From Theristus sp. LFF4_11 (Eukaryota > Nematoda > Chromadorea > Monhysterida > Xyalidae): a stretch of DNA of 30,845 bases. The stretch lies in assembly GCA_030248135.1 (NCBI GenBank), contig JASANC010004440.1, forward strand, positions 1 through 30,845, written 5' to 3'. The position numbers were made by a program, and so were the translations under genes. The notes below the pieces were generated by a model. It was not told the DNA's origin and searched no databases. It was given only the letters and a program-made list of their open reading frames with translations. Positions 8,592-19,856 of this stretch are shown piece after piece (the stretch's first letter is position 1; each line of letters opens with the position of its first letter).

Positions 8592-10299
8592 TGTCATGCG
8601 ACTCTACCGGCGCTGTGTGCTCAACCGATTTCAACAATCGACGGCTCAATCAACAAGTGGTTTCCGGAACCGGTGTGCGAACAATTAAATAAAAAAAGTA
8701 AGCAAAACACCGACAACACGTCAATGTGTTTTTTGTAGTTTGTTTCGACAATTTTTTTTGAAAATCGAACGAAAACCAGGAATGAAAAGGGCAAGAAAAA
8801 CAAAATACACATGAAATCACAACATATCATAATTATGAACGCAGTTAATAAGATTGGCGCAGTCTTGTGGCACGTGCGGTATTTTGGTTTGATAGCATCT
8901 GCGGACTTTTGGTAGCAAAAAATTCTAAATGTGCGGTCTTTTTACACGGGCGGTCTTTTGTCCGCAAGCCCCCAGCGGGCCCAGCCCCCTCCTCCTGGAA
9001 CAGCGATGGCTGTCCAGTCTGCAAGTGCTGTTTGTTTACTCGTGTCGTGACGTCGTCATCACAGTTGATCGAATTTCAAACTCTTTAAAGCTGGGATTTG
9101 GGGAATAATTAGTGGCGTTTTGACGAACAGGTGTGTAGTTCTTTGGTCTGGGAGATTTTCCTTTTACGTTGTTGCTTTAGAGTCATTTTGAGTCGTTCAG
9201 GTGTTCCAGCTCATCCTCTTCCTTCCTTTTCACCTTTTACTCAATTGAGGGTGAAATCGCACGAAGAGGAATGATCGGTTTGGATGGAAAAAGCAAATGG
9301 AAAAGGGTAAATGAAGCCACCGAAACAAAATCTGGGAAGTGCCGCGATATGGGAGCCATTTGAATGCGGAGGCGTTTGTGCATCAAATGTTGCTCTTCTG
9401 ACTCCGAATGGGCACAACTTTAAATTAGTTTTCAAAAATAAAAAAAAACCATTTTTAAACAGCGTGATGAACATGAGAGTTGACGAGCAGTTTTCGTGTT
9501 GGTTCGTTTTGGTTTTCGTTCGATACCGCACCCGAAGGTTTTTAAGGCCTTGTTAGCTGGCTCGCTCGATAGCTGGTTTTAATCGGGAGATAGCGGTCGG
9601 TAAGCGTCATAAATGGTACGAATTATCATTTTTTCGGTCACCGCGTCCTCTGTTCTGTGTGCAGTTTTCATTTTCGTTCGTCTTGAAGGCGCGAGAATGA
9701 GTTTTGTGTAATAATCGTGCACGTTTCATTTGTGCGGCGGCGACCTTCAGCATATCGATCGATTTCTCTTTGCATCATCAAACAAAACGGCCGGTGTGCG
9801 TGCAGGCACTGCGGTGGCTGCTTGTTTTGGTTTGCAAATTTTTAACACAACGCCAGGCGTTGGATAATGTGTAATCTGCTGGCTCAACTCAAACGTTTCA
9901 CTCTCTGCAGGTGATGTGAAAAAAAAAACGTTTAACTGTAGAATTTTACTTCAACACGCGATTGCAATGTAAAATTTCAGCCGCTGTTGATTTTGTTATG
10001 TTCTTTTCTCGTTTTCATTATCAACCGCGTCTGATTGCATGTTGTATTTATTGTGCCGTTTATGTTGGAAATTCATAACAGTTTCATCATTGTGGTTTCT
10101 CGGAGTTCAGTAGCTTCACCAATGTGGTAGTGTAAATTAAAGAAGGCAACGCTTTCAGTTTCTCATCTTAATTGAGTTTTCGATGAAACGCTTCTGCAGT
10201 CTCTGCCGATGGAGCTCCAGCTGGGGTTGACAGAAATCGTTTTTTTCAATCCGGGGAATAAAACCACTTTTTGTCCCGGATTTTCCCAAAACCTCAAAA
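8592..10299. other. Long intergenic region, no gene recognised
   Basis: Scattered frames of up to 96 codons (for example 9241-9531 minus and 9311-9556 plus) overlap each other and show no domain, signal sequence or splice-supported continuation. A frame ending near 8700 runs into a GTAAGC that looks like a donor, but no partner exon was found. Upstream regulatory DNA of the FKBP gene may be included. Confidence 0.4.
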
Positions 10300-10550
10300 T
10301 AACTACACTGGTTTTCAACGAAAACTTTCGGATTCGCTGCCCTCCGGGGATATAGCGACCGCAGGCCACCGAAACCGAAATCGGGCTAAGATCACTGGTG
10401 CTCCCAGGACAGCGGGGCTTAGAGGCTGTCCCCTCACGTGGCGAGGGTATTGGTTCCACGGGATGGTGAGCCGTCCGTTCCTCAATCCCACCGGAGTTTG
10501 GTACCTTCGGGTTTCCGGAATCGGTGGGGGCGTGCTTCAAATATAAAAAA
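10300..10550 (+). mobile_element. SINE family 1, 5'-truncated copy
   Basis: This is a close match to the body of the full-length SINE at 20445-20815: TTTCGGATTCGCTGCCCT, GGGGATATAGCGACCGCAGG, AAATCGGGCTAAGATCACTG and a 3' end CGTGCTTCAAATAT plus A-run. The tRNA-related head is missing. It lies 300 bp upstream of the FKBP start codon and could therefore sit in the promoter or 5' UTR. Confidence 0.85.
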
Positions 10551-10853
10551 ACTGGAACTAAAAACTGCAGAGCTTGAATCCAGTATTTTTGAAAATCTAG
10601 TGATCTTCAATCTTTTTCGAGTATCAAAATTTGCTTCGAAAAAAACGGGGTTTCTTCCCGTTGCCAACTCCAGCTCCACCAGCTTTTCCCCAGCCAGTCA
10701 CTGCGTTTGTCTGTCATCACGATTTTGTATGTATCAAGCTAACTATAATAGCTATTAAAATCATTTTTTCCTCACAAAAACAGACAAAAATATACGAAAG
10801 CACATTTCACCAAAGAAAAAATAACACGAAACTCACACCACCGCACCGCAGTC
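10551..10853 (+). promoter_or_regulatory. Presumed 5' flank/5' UTR of the FKBP gene
   Basis: No coding content. It is a mixed AT-rich segment ending in a C/A-rich leader immediately before the ATG at 10854. No clear TATA element or initiator can be assigned, so the promoter may lie anywhere here or further upstream. Confidence 0.3.
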
Positions 10854-13348
10854 ATGCTACGCCGAATCTCGCTGATGCTCTTCATCGTCGTTCTCGCAAA
10901 TTCCGAGGAAGAAAACGAGAGTAATAAAAAACCGATGGCCGGATCGCCGTCGCAACGCGCTCCGGTGACGACGGTCGTCGAGGTGGTGCACGTGAACGCG
11001 GACTGCGACCGGCGGACGGAATACGGCGACAGGTTGCACAGTACAGTTGACTCGGTGGAGACGGTCGCATCGAAATGACGTCAGTGATCTGAAAAAAAAC
11101 GATGCACATTCAACAGAATTTCAATTTGGTACACCTGACCTGATGCACGCGCGTCTTGTTCACGCAGAAGAACGGATCGACCGAACAAGAAAGCCTATGT
11201 TGCTATATGCTCGATAACCGCTGGTTGTCAGAGCACATAAAATAATCAATGACGTCATTTCGATCTGATCTGACACGTTTGAAAGAATCTAGGCTATTAC
11301 TGGCTGTTTCATGGAGTGCTAGTGTGCAGACAGCGTACTCTGGGTTTGCAACAATCACACAATTCTCACACACAACAAACATTTTTTGTTTGGTTTTTCT
11401 TCAGGGTTTGGTGGAATTACAGTGGTCGGCTGCAGGATGGCACCGAATTTGATTCGGGCGTCTTCACGGCGACACTCGGCAACGGCGAAGTGATCACTGG
11501 TTGGTTTTTTGGCGGCATTCATCAAATGAAACGTGTTTTTGTGAACTTTTTTGTTATAAATAGAGTGATTTTGAAGATTTTTTCACGTCTTACTGCAGAA
11601 CAAACGCGGCGCAAAAATATAACTCTTGTGCCACATCAGAGATTTGAAAATGGTTATGAAATCACTTTGAAAGTTTATCGCGGCTTACACAAATCCATAG
11701 TCCACCTTTGATATGCGCCTTCCGCATTTTTAGATAATGGTGAAATGATCATGCTCATGATAAGAAAAAATGCTTATTCCGTTGTTGTTTGCTTTTTCCA
11801 GGAGTCGAAGCGGGCCTCATGAACATGTGCGTTGGTGAAAAGCGAAAACTTGTAGTGCCGCCGCATGAGGGATACGGCGAGAAAGGTTCGGTAAACTAAA
11901 GTACTGTTTGATTTAGTAAACCAGAAGTTAGAGCGTGAACTGGATTGGCTGACTCAACGACCACAGAAACAAACACACTGGCAATATTAGAGCAACGCGC
12001 TCGCCTGTGTGTGTGCCTGTGCGTTTGTCAGTCTCGATTCTGCAGCAGTGCCAATGCACGTGGATCTCCAAAGTGCAAGAATCTAAACAAACATCGTCGC
12101 ACAACACAAACCTGTTTGAGACCAGCACGCAAGCTATCGGTAGACCGTCTGCTTTTTTGCTTTTTTCGTTTTTTAAGGCTCCGCCTCAGGCAAAGTGCCA
12201 CCGAACGCCGTGATGGTTTTCGACATTGAGCTGACCAGAATCGATCGATCCGAAGCGCTCACGACGACGCTCATCGAGAGGGTGCATGAGGTTGGCCAGT
12301 CACGGGGGTGTTTTGAGATTGTAGAAAAGCAACAATAGCACTCCACACACCCCGAAGTTTATCAAAGTTCGTGGACGACTGGAATGATGAGAAAGTTGTG
12401 TCGTCTCCTTTGTGTGAAAAACCCGAATTCCAGGTGGCGAACTGCAAACAGCGCAGCGGCGTCGGCGACACGATCACGTGGAAGTACCACGGCACTCTGA
12501 CGGATGGCAGTGTGTTTGACTCTGGCTCGTACACGGCGACGCTTGGCGCTGGACAAGTGATCGTGGGTTAGTCGGTGTGTCTTCGGTGTTGTGTTTTGGG
12601 ATGAAAATCGAAACTGCGTCGCCACTTCACGTCAGCCGACGACGACGCAACTAAAACTCGCGGATCTGACTCCTTTCTGAGACAGGTCCTCCTAGTCCTG
12701 GGTCAGGTCGAATTTTCCGAGTGAGTAAACAGCCAGCAACTCTCGACGGTGCGGTGGTTGGGGTGTAGGATTTTTTCCCGATATACCTCAAGCAGTCAGA
12801 AAATCGTGTTTTGGATGTTTAAAGAACTCCCTGCCATGATTTGTCATTGTTTTGTATTGTTTTTGTTTTGAGTACACGTTTCTTCATGTGCATCAGGCGT
12901 TGACAGTGGCATGCTGGACATGTGCGTCGGTGACAAACGAAAACTGACGTTGCCACCACACGAGGCTTATGGCGAGAGAGGTCGGTGGGTGGGAAAATTG
13001 AAATGAAAGTGCCTGATGGAAGGAACGACAAATAAATAAATATGGTTTTTATTCTGTCGTTTGTTGTAGATCAGTTCAGTTTTCTTGAGCACTTCGTAAA
13101 CACACTAATTCAGAGGTTCACAAACAAACCGCGAAGTTGGAATGAAAAATAAAGCAGCTTTTCTTTACTACTATAAAAGTTACTTCATTAACTGGCTTTT
13201 TGATTAAAAAACACTACATCTTTTGCTTTGTGAACGTTGATATTTGTTTTGTTTCGATTCAGGCTTTCCCGGCGCCATACCGCCGAATTCAGTGTTGCAT
13301 TTCGATGTGGAGCTGCAGAAAATTGACAGACCGAAAAAAGAGCTGTGA
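10854..13348 (+). CDS. ER-resident FKBP peptidyl-prolyl isomerase, two tandem domains, 257 aa
   Basis: Exons 10854-11032, 11405-11499, 11802-11885, 12178-12290, 12434-12566, 12897-12980 and 13263-13348 total 774 bp with consistent phases. The N-terminus [17 protein letters not shown] is a signal peptide. Domain 1 spans about residues 38-145 and domain 2 about 158-252. Both carry DG..FDSG, TATLG.G.VI, MCVG.KRKL, PPHE.YG and VPPN/IPPN blocks. The C-terminal KKEL is a KDEL-type ER retrieval signal, so the enzyme should catalyse proline isomerisation of secretory proteins in the ER lumen. An NYS glycosylation sequon lies at about residues 64-66. Both domains lack the FKBP12 pocket tryptophan (GV replaces GW), and the loop after FDSG is about five residues shorter than in FKBP2, so activity may be altered. 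Intron positions are conserved between the domains, indicating exon duplication. The closest family types are FKBP2/FKBP9/FKBP14; two domains without EF-hands recall nematode secretory FKBPs. Confidence 0.92.
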
Positions 13349-14004
13349 AACTGCGAAACTGTGCTCAATCTTTTTATGTTCGTTTTGTTTGACACTGCCA
13401 AGCAAACGGATATTTTCAGCAAAGATTCCAAACACTTGTTGCCTCTTGCCACGTTGTTTTGTTTTGGCCTTTATGACTTGTTTTAATGTTGTTGGTTGAC
13501 GTTGTATTATGATTGATGAAATTGTTACTTTATCGTGTTTTTTTTTCTCATTTTTTGGTGCCGGCTGGGTGGGTTCGTGACGGGGGAGGAGTTACAGTCT
13601 CACAAAAGCTCAATTTGATCTTACTTGAACAATATGCTGTCACGTGTTTCTATCAGTCCATAAATGAATTCAGTGAATTCAAAGTGAATAATCATAGTTT
13701 TTGTCAACAGAATTTTGAGTTTGCAGCAAACGACCAATCCAGTGTAAACGTTTTGAATTCAAGGGCAGCGATAGCGAATCCTATTAAGCGAACTGTGTTT
13801 CTGAATTGCGTGCAGGCGAAACCGGAGCGTTGATTAAAAACGCCGGGAACCCGCCGAATCGTCGATTACAAAAGCGCCTCACAAAAACCAAAGTTGGATA
13901 TCGTCTGTTTATGCTGCACGCTTTCGTTTCGCTAACACGCAGCGTAGCAAACTAAACTGCATTCCAAAAGTGTGACTGTCACCAAAAAAAGACACCAGCA
14001 CCAA
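13349..14004. other. Convergent intergenic region (3' ends of FKBP and SRFBP1 genes)
   Basis: This 656-bp spacer must contain both 3' UTRs. No AATAAA was found close to either stop codon. ATTAAA occurs at 13833-13838 on the plus strand and at 13482-13487 on the minus strand; if used, the two transcripts would overlap tail to tail. No other gene is visible. Confidence 0.5.
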
Positions 14005-17000
14005 TCAATCAGATTCGTCGTCATCATCGAACGTTTTCCGTTTCCCCATCGGTTGCACATTCTGCGGCGGTCTACGCTGCCGCGCGGCTTCCCACGAGGG
14101 GTGCCGCAGTTTTGCGGTGTTCTTGTTGCTAAAACGTTCCGGAAATTTCGTCTTCGCGTTCGATTTCTCGTTTTTCTTGACGTTTCTGTTGTTGCCCATT
14201 GACCGACCAGAACGCTGCAGTCGACCGGCTTTTGGCGCGCTGAAAAACACTTTTTTCTTGTGAAATTCGCAATTTCGATACGCATACTGTTCGAAAACGG
14301 ATTGGCAACAGTCAATTACTGTGTGCTATAGTTATCGCAAAATATCGCATGCCTTTCCGCTGATTTTTTTTCGAAAAGCATTGCTTTATTTTTGTTGTCT
14401 TCTCAAAAAAAAAACGAACAGACCGGTCAGATCTCGTGCCAAAGCGCTATTTCTTTAGTGTTCGCTATTTCGTCCAATCAAACAACAAAATAAAACACCC
14501 AATAAAATCCACAACAATAGCAGCTACCTTGACACAACCGCCTTTCTGCATTCAAACTGCTTCCGATTGATTGCAATGTCGTCGTCGTCGTCGCTGCCGT
14601 CTTGAAAGATGATCGACTCATCGTTGTCGTGTTCAGACGAATCGTGGTGCTCGGAATTCGAGTCGTTGCAGGTGAAAAACGGATCTCGGCGCCGGTTTGA
14701 GTTCTCAGTTCGACCGAGCGATGAGGCCGGTGTTTCATTGACGTTCGCATTATCATCAGTGCTTCTCGCAAGTTCAATACTGGCCACACCAGCGGAGCGC
14801 AACTTCTCGAGGTCAATTCTTTGCACCACCACCGCTGTTGAATGGTTGGCGGACGATTCGACTTGTTGAAACGATTGTGATTGTCGTTGTTGTTTCGGTA
14901 TTTTCGGTTTCGTTTCGTCGTTGCTGTTTTGCTGTTTCACGCGTTTTCTTGTCGGTTTCGTTTTCTGTTTTGTGCCCGTTTTCGACGTTTGTTCGGTTTC
15001 TTTCGACGACGACGGTTGACTTTTGTCTCGCTGTTGTTTCGGATCGGGTGATTTCTTCAAACGAAAATTGTTCTTGTTGTTTATATAATTGCTTTGCGCT
15101 TTTTATTCAGGCTTGCAAGGCTGAGAAAGTTTCGTTTCTTTACCCTATGGCATTTCTTTGCAAGCCTTCAGAGAAACGCTGTGTTCCGGTCAAACGGTTT
15201 TAATTCGAAATTCTGAAGTTCACCAGAAAAAATATTTTTTATAAAAAAACTCGAACCAATTTAACGCTGCTACCAGTGTCATCTTTTGCACATGCCAAAT
15301 CCGTTGGTTCCATTTTATCCGACTCGTCACTGGTTTTCGTTGCACGGTGTTTTGTCGCTGAGAAAAAACGCTAAGCTTTCAACACACAACCGGTTTTTAA
15401 CCGTTTTTTCCACGATTTGAAAAAAACGGTATTTTGCAACTGCACCTTGAATGTTGTCATTGCGCTTCTTGTGCTTGTACTGTAAACCCAGACGTTGCAA
15501 TAGAAACGGCACTTCCTGACGCCAGTTTTTGTGCAGCTGTCTGAAGCTGCCCACTGAGGTCACGATCACAGTATTTGTCGCCAGTTTATACATGACTCGT
15601 TCAGATGCGCTTTGCGCGGACTGAAATTTCAACGAAAACAACGTTACCCGTGGGTGCATGGGAGTCGCAGCACTGAAACGGTGATAAAACCGAAATAAAG
15701 TTTAGAACGACAAATTTACGCGTAACAATTCTTCAACGTTCTTCAAGTTGACCAATGCGAACTTCGACGCTTGGTCCCGTTTGACAGTCTGAAATTGAGA
15801 GGAAAACTGAAATAAAGTAGAAGTGTCTAGATGTCAAGTCTGTCGCAATGAAAACCAAAATTCGTACTTTTTGTTCATTTGTTTTATTTCATTTTGTTAA
15901 TAACACATCTCTGTAACTAATTGGAATCAAAAGAACTTGCTTATAATGCTTAGATATTGAACGAAACTTGAAACATGAACGAGAGTTGACTTGACATCAT
16001 CAGTTATGAAAGCTTCTGCTTAAATCGGCTTTGTGAACTTTTATTCGGGATCGACTAGGTACAGCCGCTGTTGAGGTCTTCAGCCGTGCAGGTTTCGGGC
16101 ACAACAACAACATGCGAGCACAATAATGTGCACACCATGCACCGGTCTCCATTCACCTGTTTTTTTTTCTACGTCTCTCCTCCTCAGCCTGTTTCAAAGC
16201 ACAGCTAAGTGTCACAAATGCTGTTCATGAATGCCGCTTAACACGCCAACCGACCTTCATTGCTTGAATTTCGTCGACAAATCGCTGTGCCTTCCGTTCA
16301 TTTTTCGCCTTTTCAGCATCGTTCTTTGTTCTGCGGAGAAAAAGAGTTTACTTTTTCGTTCAAAAAGGGACGAAACGTTTGCAACAAAACACTGCGTGGT
16401 CTCGACAAGAAAGTGGCTGAATGTCATGTAATATTAACAAACTGAAATTTGATTGAATCACGTGATCACCATAGGGGTGGTAAAAAACGGTTTTTTTCAA
16501 ATCCATGTATATAAAACGGTTTTTTATACCGCGTCCGGTTCTTTATACCCGGTTTTTTTACCGACCCAGTATTTGAAGAATCTTGTGATTGCGACAATTT
16601 CTGGTACTCTGATTTTACGCAAACCGCTGAATAATGAGTAAAAGACCACAATTCTAGCCAGAAACTGTATGTGTTTCAATGGAAACGTATTCCAATCTTG
16701 ATTTTATTTGAATCGGTGGCGCTTAGAGAGAATGCAGCATCAGAAAAATTATCAGATGCGAGTTTAAAACAAAAAAACTAACGCAAGACAGATTGATATT
16801 TGAAACAGCAAGGAATGTGATACATGCAAATCAATTGAACTGACACGATCGAGAGATATGTAACTGCACAACAATTTCACCGCGTTTCTAAATAAAAGAT
16901 CACCGAAAGACAAAAAGAATCACGAACCCGCACAGACGAAAGAAGTGAACCAAGAACAAAATTGAAAGAGCAAAAAATCAGATGGAGATTCGGGTCACTA

Positions 17001-18003
17001 TCACCAGTACAACAGCACGACGACACCACCAACAAAACTTTGAGCAATTTCCGAGTTCAAAGACACAAAATTTCAGGAAATTTGACTGAATAAATATTAG
17101 CCATTCACCCGATTTTTGTCTATTCATCATCATCATCATGAGTATCATCAATGCAGCCGTCACCATCATCATCAGTGAAGTCGTCATCAGAGCTGTCCAC
17201 ACAATTTGCCGATGCAAGCGCAGCAATGTTCTCAGTGGCAGCAGCTGACGCTGCCGACGGGGACTGCGAATCCGTGCTGTCGCAGTTTGACAGCAACGAT
17301 TCCGTGCTGTTGCCAGCAACACTTGACACGGGTCTCAGGGTGCTTTATTTATACCAAGAGCGTAAATTGTGTTCTCCGGAACATCAAGTTATGAAGTGGC
17401 GAAAATGAAAATTGAAATGGATATGCGGAATACAGTGCATTTTGAGTGATTTCAAAAAATTGAAATTTGGGTCCTTCGGCGGTATAAAAAACCGGAAAAA
17501 AAACCAAAATTTACGCGGTAAAATATCGGTAATTTATTTTGGCCATTTTTTGGCGCTGGTATAAAAAACCGTTTTTATACCGTTTTTTATACCGAAAAAA
17601 AACCGTTTTTTATACCGACCCACCCCTAATCACCAACCAATCAGCTGAATATAATTTAGAGTTCGACTGTAAAGTATGTTTGAACCTGTCACTGTTTTGC
17701 AGAGCATGCGATGCTTTGAATTACAGTGACATGAACGAATGGATCGGGTTGGGTTGATAGAATCAAACACCCCATTCATGGTTAAATGTCATCTGGAAAC
17801 TCCGATCCCGTTCTTTCTTTTTTCATGAACTTCGTATTGTACAAGAAGCGAAAGTGACAGCTTTGACCGAGTATACTGTAACTGTATAAAGTGCTTAACA
17901 GAAACTGAATCCCGTCCGCTCACTTTTTCCGTCTCAACAATCGCACTTCTTTGACGAGTCGTTTTGCCAATCGAACCTTCGCCTTCGCAACCAAACCTCG
18001 CAT
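14005..18003 (-). CDS. SRFBP1: SRFBP1/BUD22-family protein, complete, 7 exons, 417 aa
   Basis: Minus-strand exons 17924-18003, 16255-16330, 15720-15788, 15446-15620, 15266-15357, 14528-15054 and 14005-14239 total 1254 bp in phase. Start ATG is at 18001-18003, with an in-frame TAG 12 nt upstream; TGA is at 14005-14007. The basic N-terminus and KAQRFVDEIQAMK correspond to RAQRLLEEIHAMK of vertebrate SRFBP1. SASERVMYKLA corresponds to TATERAIARLA. The C-terminus carries the diagnostic HPSWEAARQRR ... GKRKTFDDD. Between them lies a long disordered Lys/Ser/Gln-rich region with an acidic SDDDDD tract. Length is close to human SRFBP1 (about 430 aa). The family comprises nuclear/nucleolar proteins: yeast Bud22 acts in small-subunit rRNA processing, and mammalian SRFBP1 binds serum response factor. 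The 15266-15357 exon is the least certain because it rests on phase and splice signals only. Intron 1 contains a 1.16-kb hAT-like insertion. Confidence 0.87.
16472..17628. mobile_element. hAT-like element D in SRFBP1 intron 1
   Basis: It starts TAGGGGTGG at 16472 and ends with the inverse CCACCCCTA at 17628; TAGGGGTGG is a typical hAT terminus. ATCACCA occurs immediately outside both ends (16465-16471, 17629-17635), a 7-bp duplication where 8 is usual. Both subterminal regions are full of GGTATAAAAAACCG and its complement, likely transposase-binding repeats. A 69-codon minus-strand frame (17120-17329) that is Ser/Ala-rich and ends in a run of aspartates may be a transposase scrap. No full transposase is present. 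Confidence 0.82.
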
Positions 18004-18090
18004 ACTCACAATCTATAAGAGTTCGGGTTGTTTATGTTTCATGTGAAACGCGCTGATTGGCTGCGCAAATATATAATACAACCAATTGCG
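18004..18090 (-). promoter_or_regulatory. Candidate promoter of the SRFBP1-like gene
   Basis: Immediately upstream of the ATG on the minus strand are a CCAATCAG box (complement at 18053-18060), an AT-rich TATATATT stretch (18068-18079) and a perfect inverted repeat GTTTCA-TG-TGAAAC at 18036-18049. The order (AT-rich element upstream of CCAAT) is unusual, so the TATA-like run may be incidental. Confidence 0.35.
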
Positions 18091-19698
18091 GAGGTGGATT
18101 TCAAGTTTTGTGCCGGGGTCCAGTAGCAAAGTAACAATGAAATCGCGTCACCAAACCAATGCTGTAATTACAACACTTTGAAAAACCCAGTTTTTTTACA
18201 TTCCGCTATTGTACCTGTGTGTTTAACTGCTGAGCAGTGACCGGTCCAAACTTAGTAATGTCCATTTGGTGCTTCACGATGCTAAACTCAATCAACAATG
18301 TGCAACGAAAGTGCACGGTTCTGATTTAGAAGTCCATTCCGATCATCAAAGTATTGTTTTTTTAAACAGTATCGCAACAAAACCGACACCTCAAGTCCAG
18401 ACAAACGAAGCCAAGATTCGAAGTTTCGTGTGTTTTTTATTCATTGCAATTTCATTCAATAGTTTTTCCAAAAAATCTGACGAATTTACACAAGAATCAT
18501 GATGGTACCAGCAAAAACAGTTGACATTATGATGTTCACACCAGTTGGTTAATCAATAAGGTTGGGAAAAGTCATCAGTGATTGGTTGGTTGGTATTTTT
18601 TCAGAGATTATAAGCGGACTTCAGGAGCAAAATTATGCTGCAGCATAGCTGTGTGAAGTTGGAATTAAAAAACAGAACTGAAAAGAAAAAAACTAAAAAA
18701 GTTTTCTTCACACACAAATAAAATCCATAAATAAACGAACTGTTTTCACTTTTGAACACACCAAATATTCATCGTCAACACTTGAATCTCGCATGTTGAT
18801 TGGTTGATTGACCAATCATGCTGCTTTGCGCGCACATGTATGTTTGAATGTGACTTCTTGTCATAAAAAAATGAAAACGGAAAACTAGCTAAATTTCAAA
18901 GCAATCTTATGTGTATCACAAAGGTTTTGTCGACTTTCCAAAACAAAAACTAAAAAATTGCAACCAATTCAAACTCGATAAATAAAATAGTGAAGCATCA
19001 GTTTTCAAGTGTTTTCACAAAAAGGTTTTTTGAATCAAACGTAAAATAGACAGCGAATCAACATCACATTGAAAATGTTTCAAAAATACAACAAATTAAA
19101 ACATGCATTGATACTTGTTAGTAACTTTGTTTTATCAAAAAATCACATTTGCTTTCTCAAATTGGGCACTAAACCAAATGAAAAATAATCAGAAAACAAA
19201 TAGTTTCGGAGTTTTCAAGCCAGTTTTTTGCACATTTCTTTCAGGTGGTCCAATATTTGCATCACGATAGAACTCGATAAAGCCAAACTAACAACCAAAA
19301 GAATCACAACTTTTGTACCGCAAACAGTAAAAAACGATAAACGTTTGGTCCCAACAAAACTCACAAGTTAATGCCATTCGTTCACTATAAAATCAGCACA
19401 ACTCTTGCGCTAAAAACTGACAAAAAATGCAGCGAAAGCCCAGCCTGGAAAGTTGTTAATAAAAAAACATTTTTTGCGTGGAATGCAAGTAAATGCAAAC
19501 AAATATCTTACTGTTTTCAACCACAATAAAAAAATATACCATGTTTTGCCAAAAAAACTGAAAAACAACCAGCAAACGTTACCCAATAAATTACAAAGCA
19601 AAACACAATTATGAGCAGACACAAAGGTGAAATCATATTTTCTACACACCAACCAAAAAACTAACAGCCGAACCAAAAAAAAAACAGGTGACAACGAA
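18091..19698. other. Intergenic AT-rich region, no gene recognised
   Basis: It separates the head of the SRFBP1 gene from the tail of the DAPK gene. The only long frame (19410-19814, minus) has no recognisable domain and overlaps the DAPK 3' UTR. GATTGGTTGG/CCAATCA-type motifs recur (18585, 18796, 19745), but no repeat boundaries could be drawn. Confidence 0.4.
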
Positions 19699-19704
19699 TT
19701 TATT
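19699..19704 (-). promoter_or_regulatory. Candidate poly(A) signal (AATAAA) of the DAPK gene
   Basis: Minus-strand AATAAA about 155 nt downstream of the TGA at 19857-19859. It is the first canonical hexamer after the stop, and its spacing is reasonable for a 3' UTR. Confidence 0.45.
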
Positions 19705-19856
19705 TGCGAGTATGGCAACAGAGAGACGGGCGACACACGACGCTGATTGGTTGGTTGACGGACACCATTATTCAATAGCCAATCAAGGACGCTAGAACGA
19801 ACACGTACGCGCACGCACGGCCATCACGAGCGTGTTTCACGTTTCGTATAAGAAGA

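Noticed and set aside
8584..8738. Possible exon ending at a GTAAGC donor beside element B, and a longer frame if the transposon is ignored
   Set aside because: No family similarity, no partner exon and no start context; likely chance.
14838..15203. 121-codon plus-strand frame rich in Val, Ser and Phe
   Set aside because: It is the antisense shadow of the SRFBP1 disordered exon.
15621..15647. Apparent 27-nt intron (GTAACG...TTTCAG) in the SRFBP1 gene
   Set aside because: The simpler 99-nt intron 15621-15719 joins the homologous segments in frame; using the earlier acceptor would shift the frame.
18068..18079. TATA box for the SRFBP1 gene
   Set aside because: It lies upstream of the CCAAT motif, opposite to the usual order, so it is kept only as part of a low-confidence promoter region.
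19410..19814. 134-codon minus-strand frame downstream of DAPK
   Set aside because: No domain or signal; it overlaps the DAPK 3' UTR and contains its candidate poly(A) signal region.
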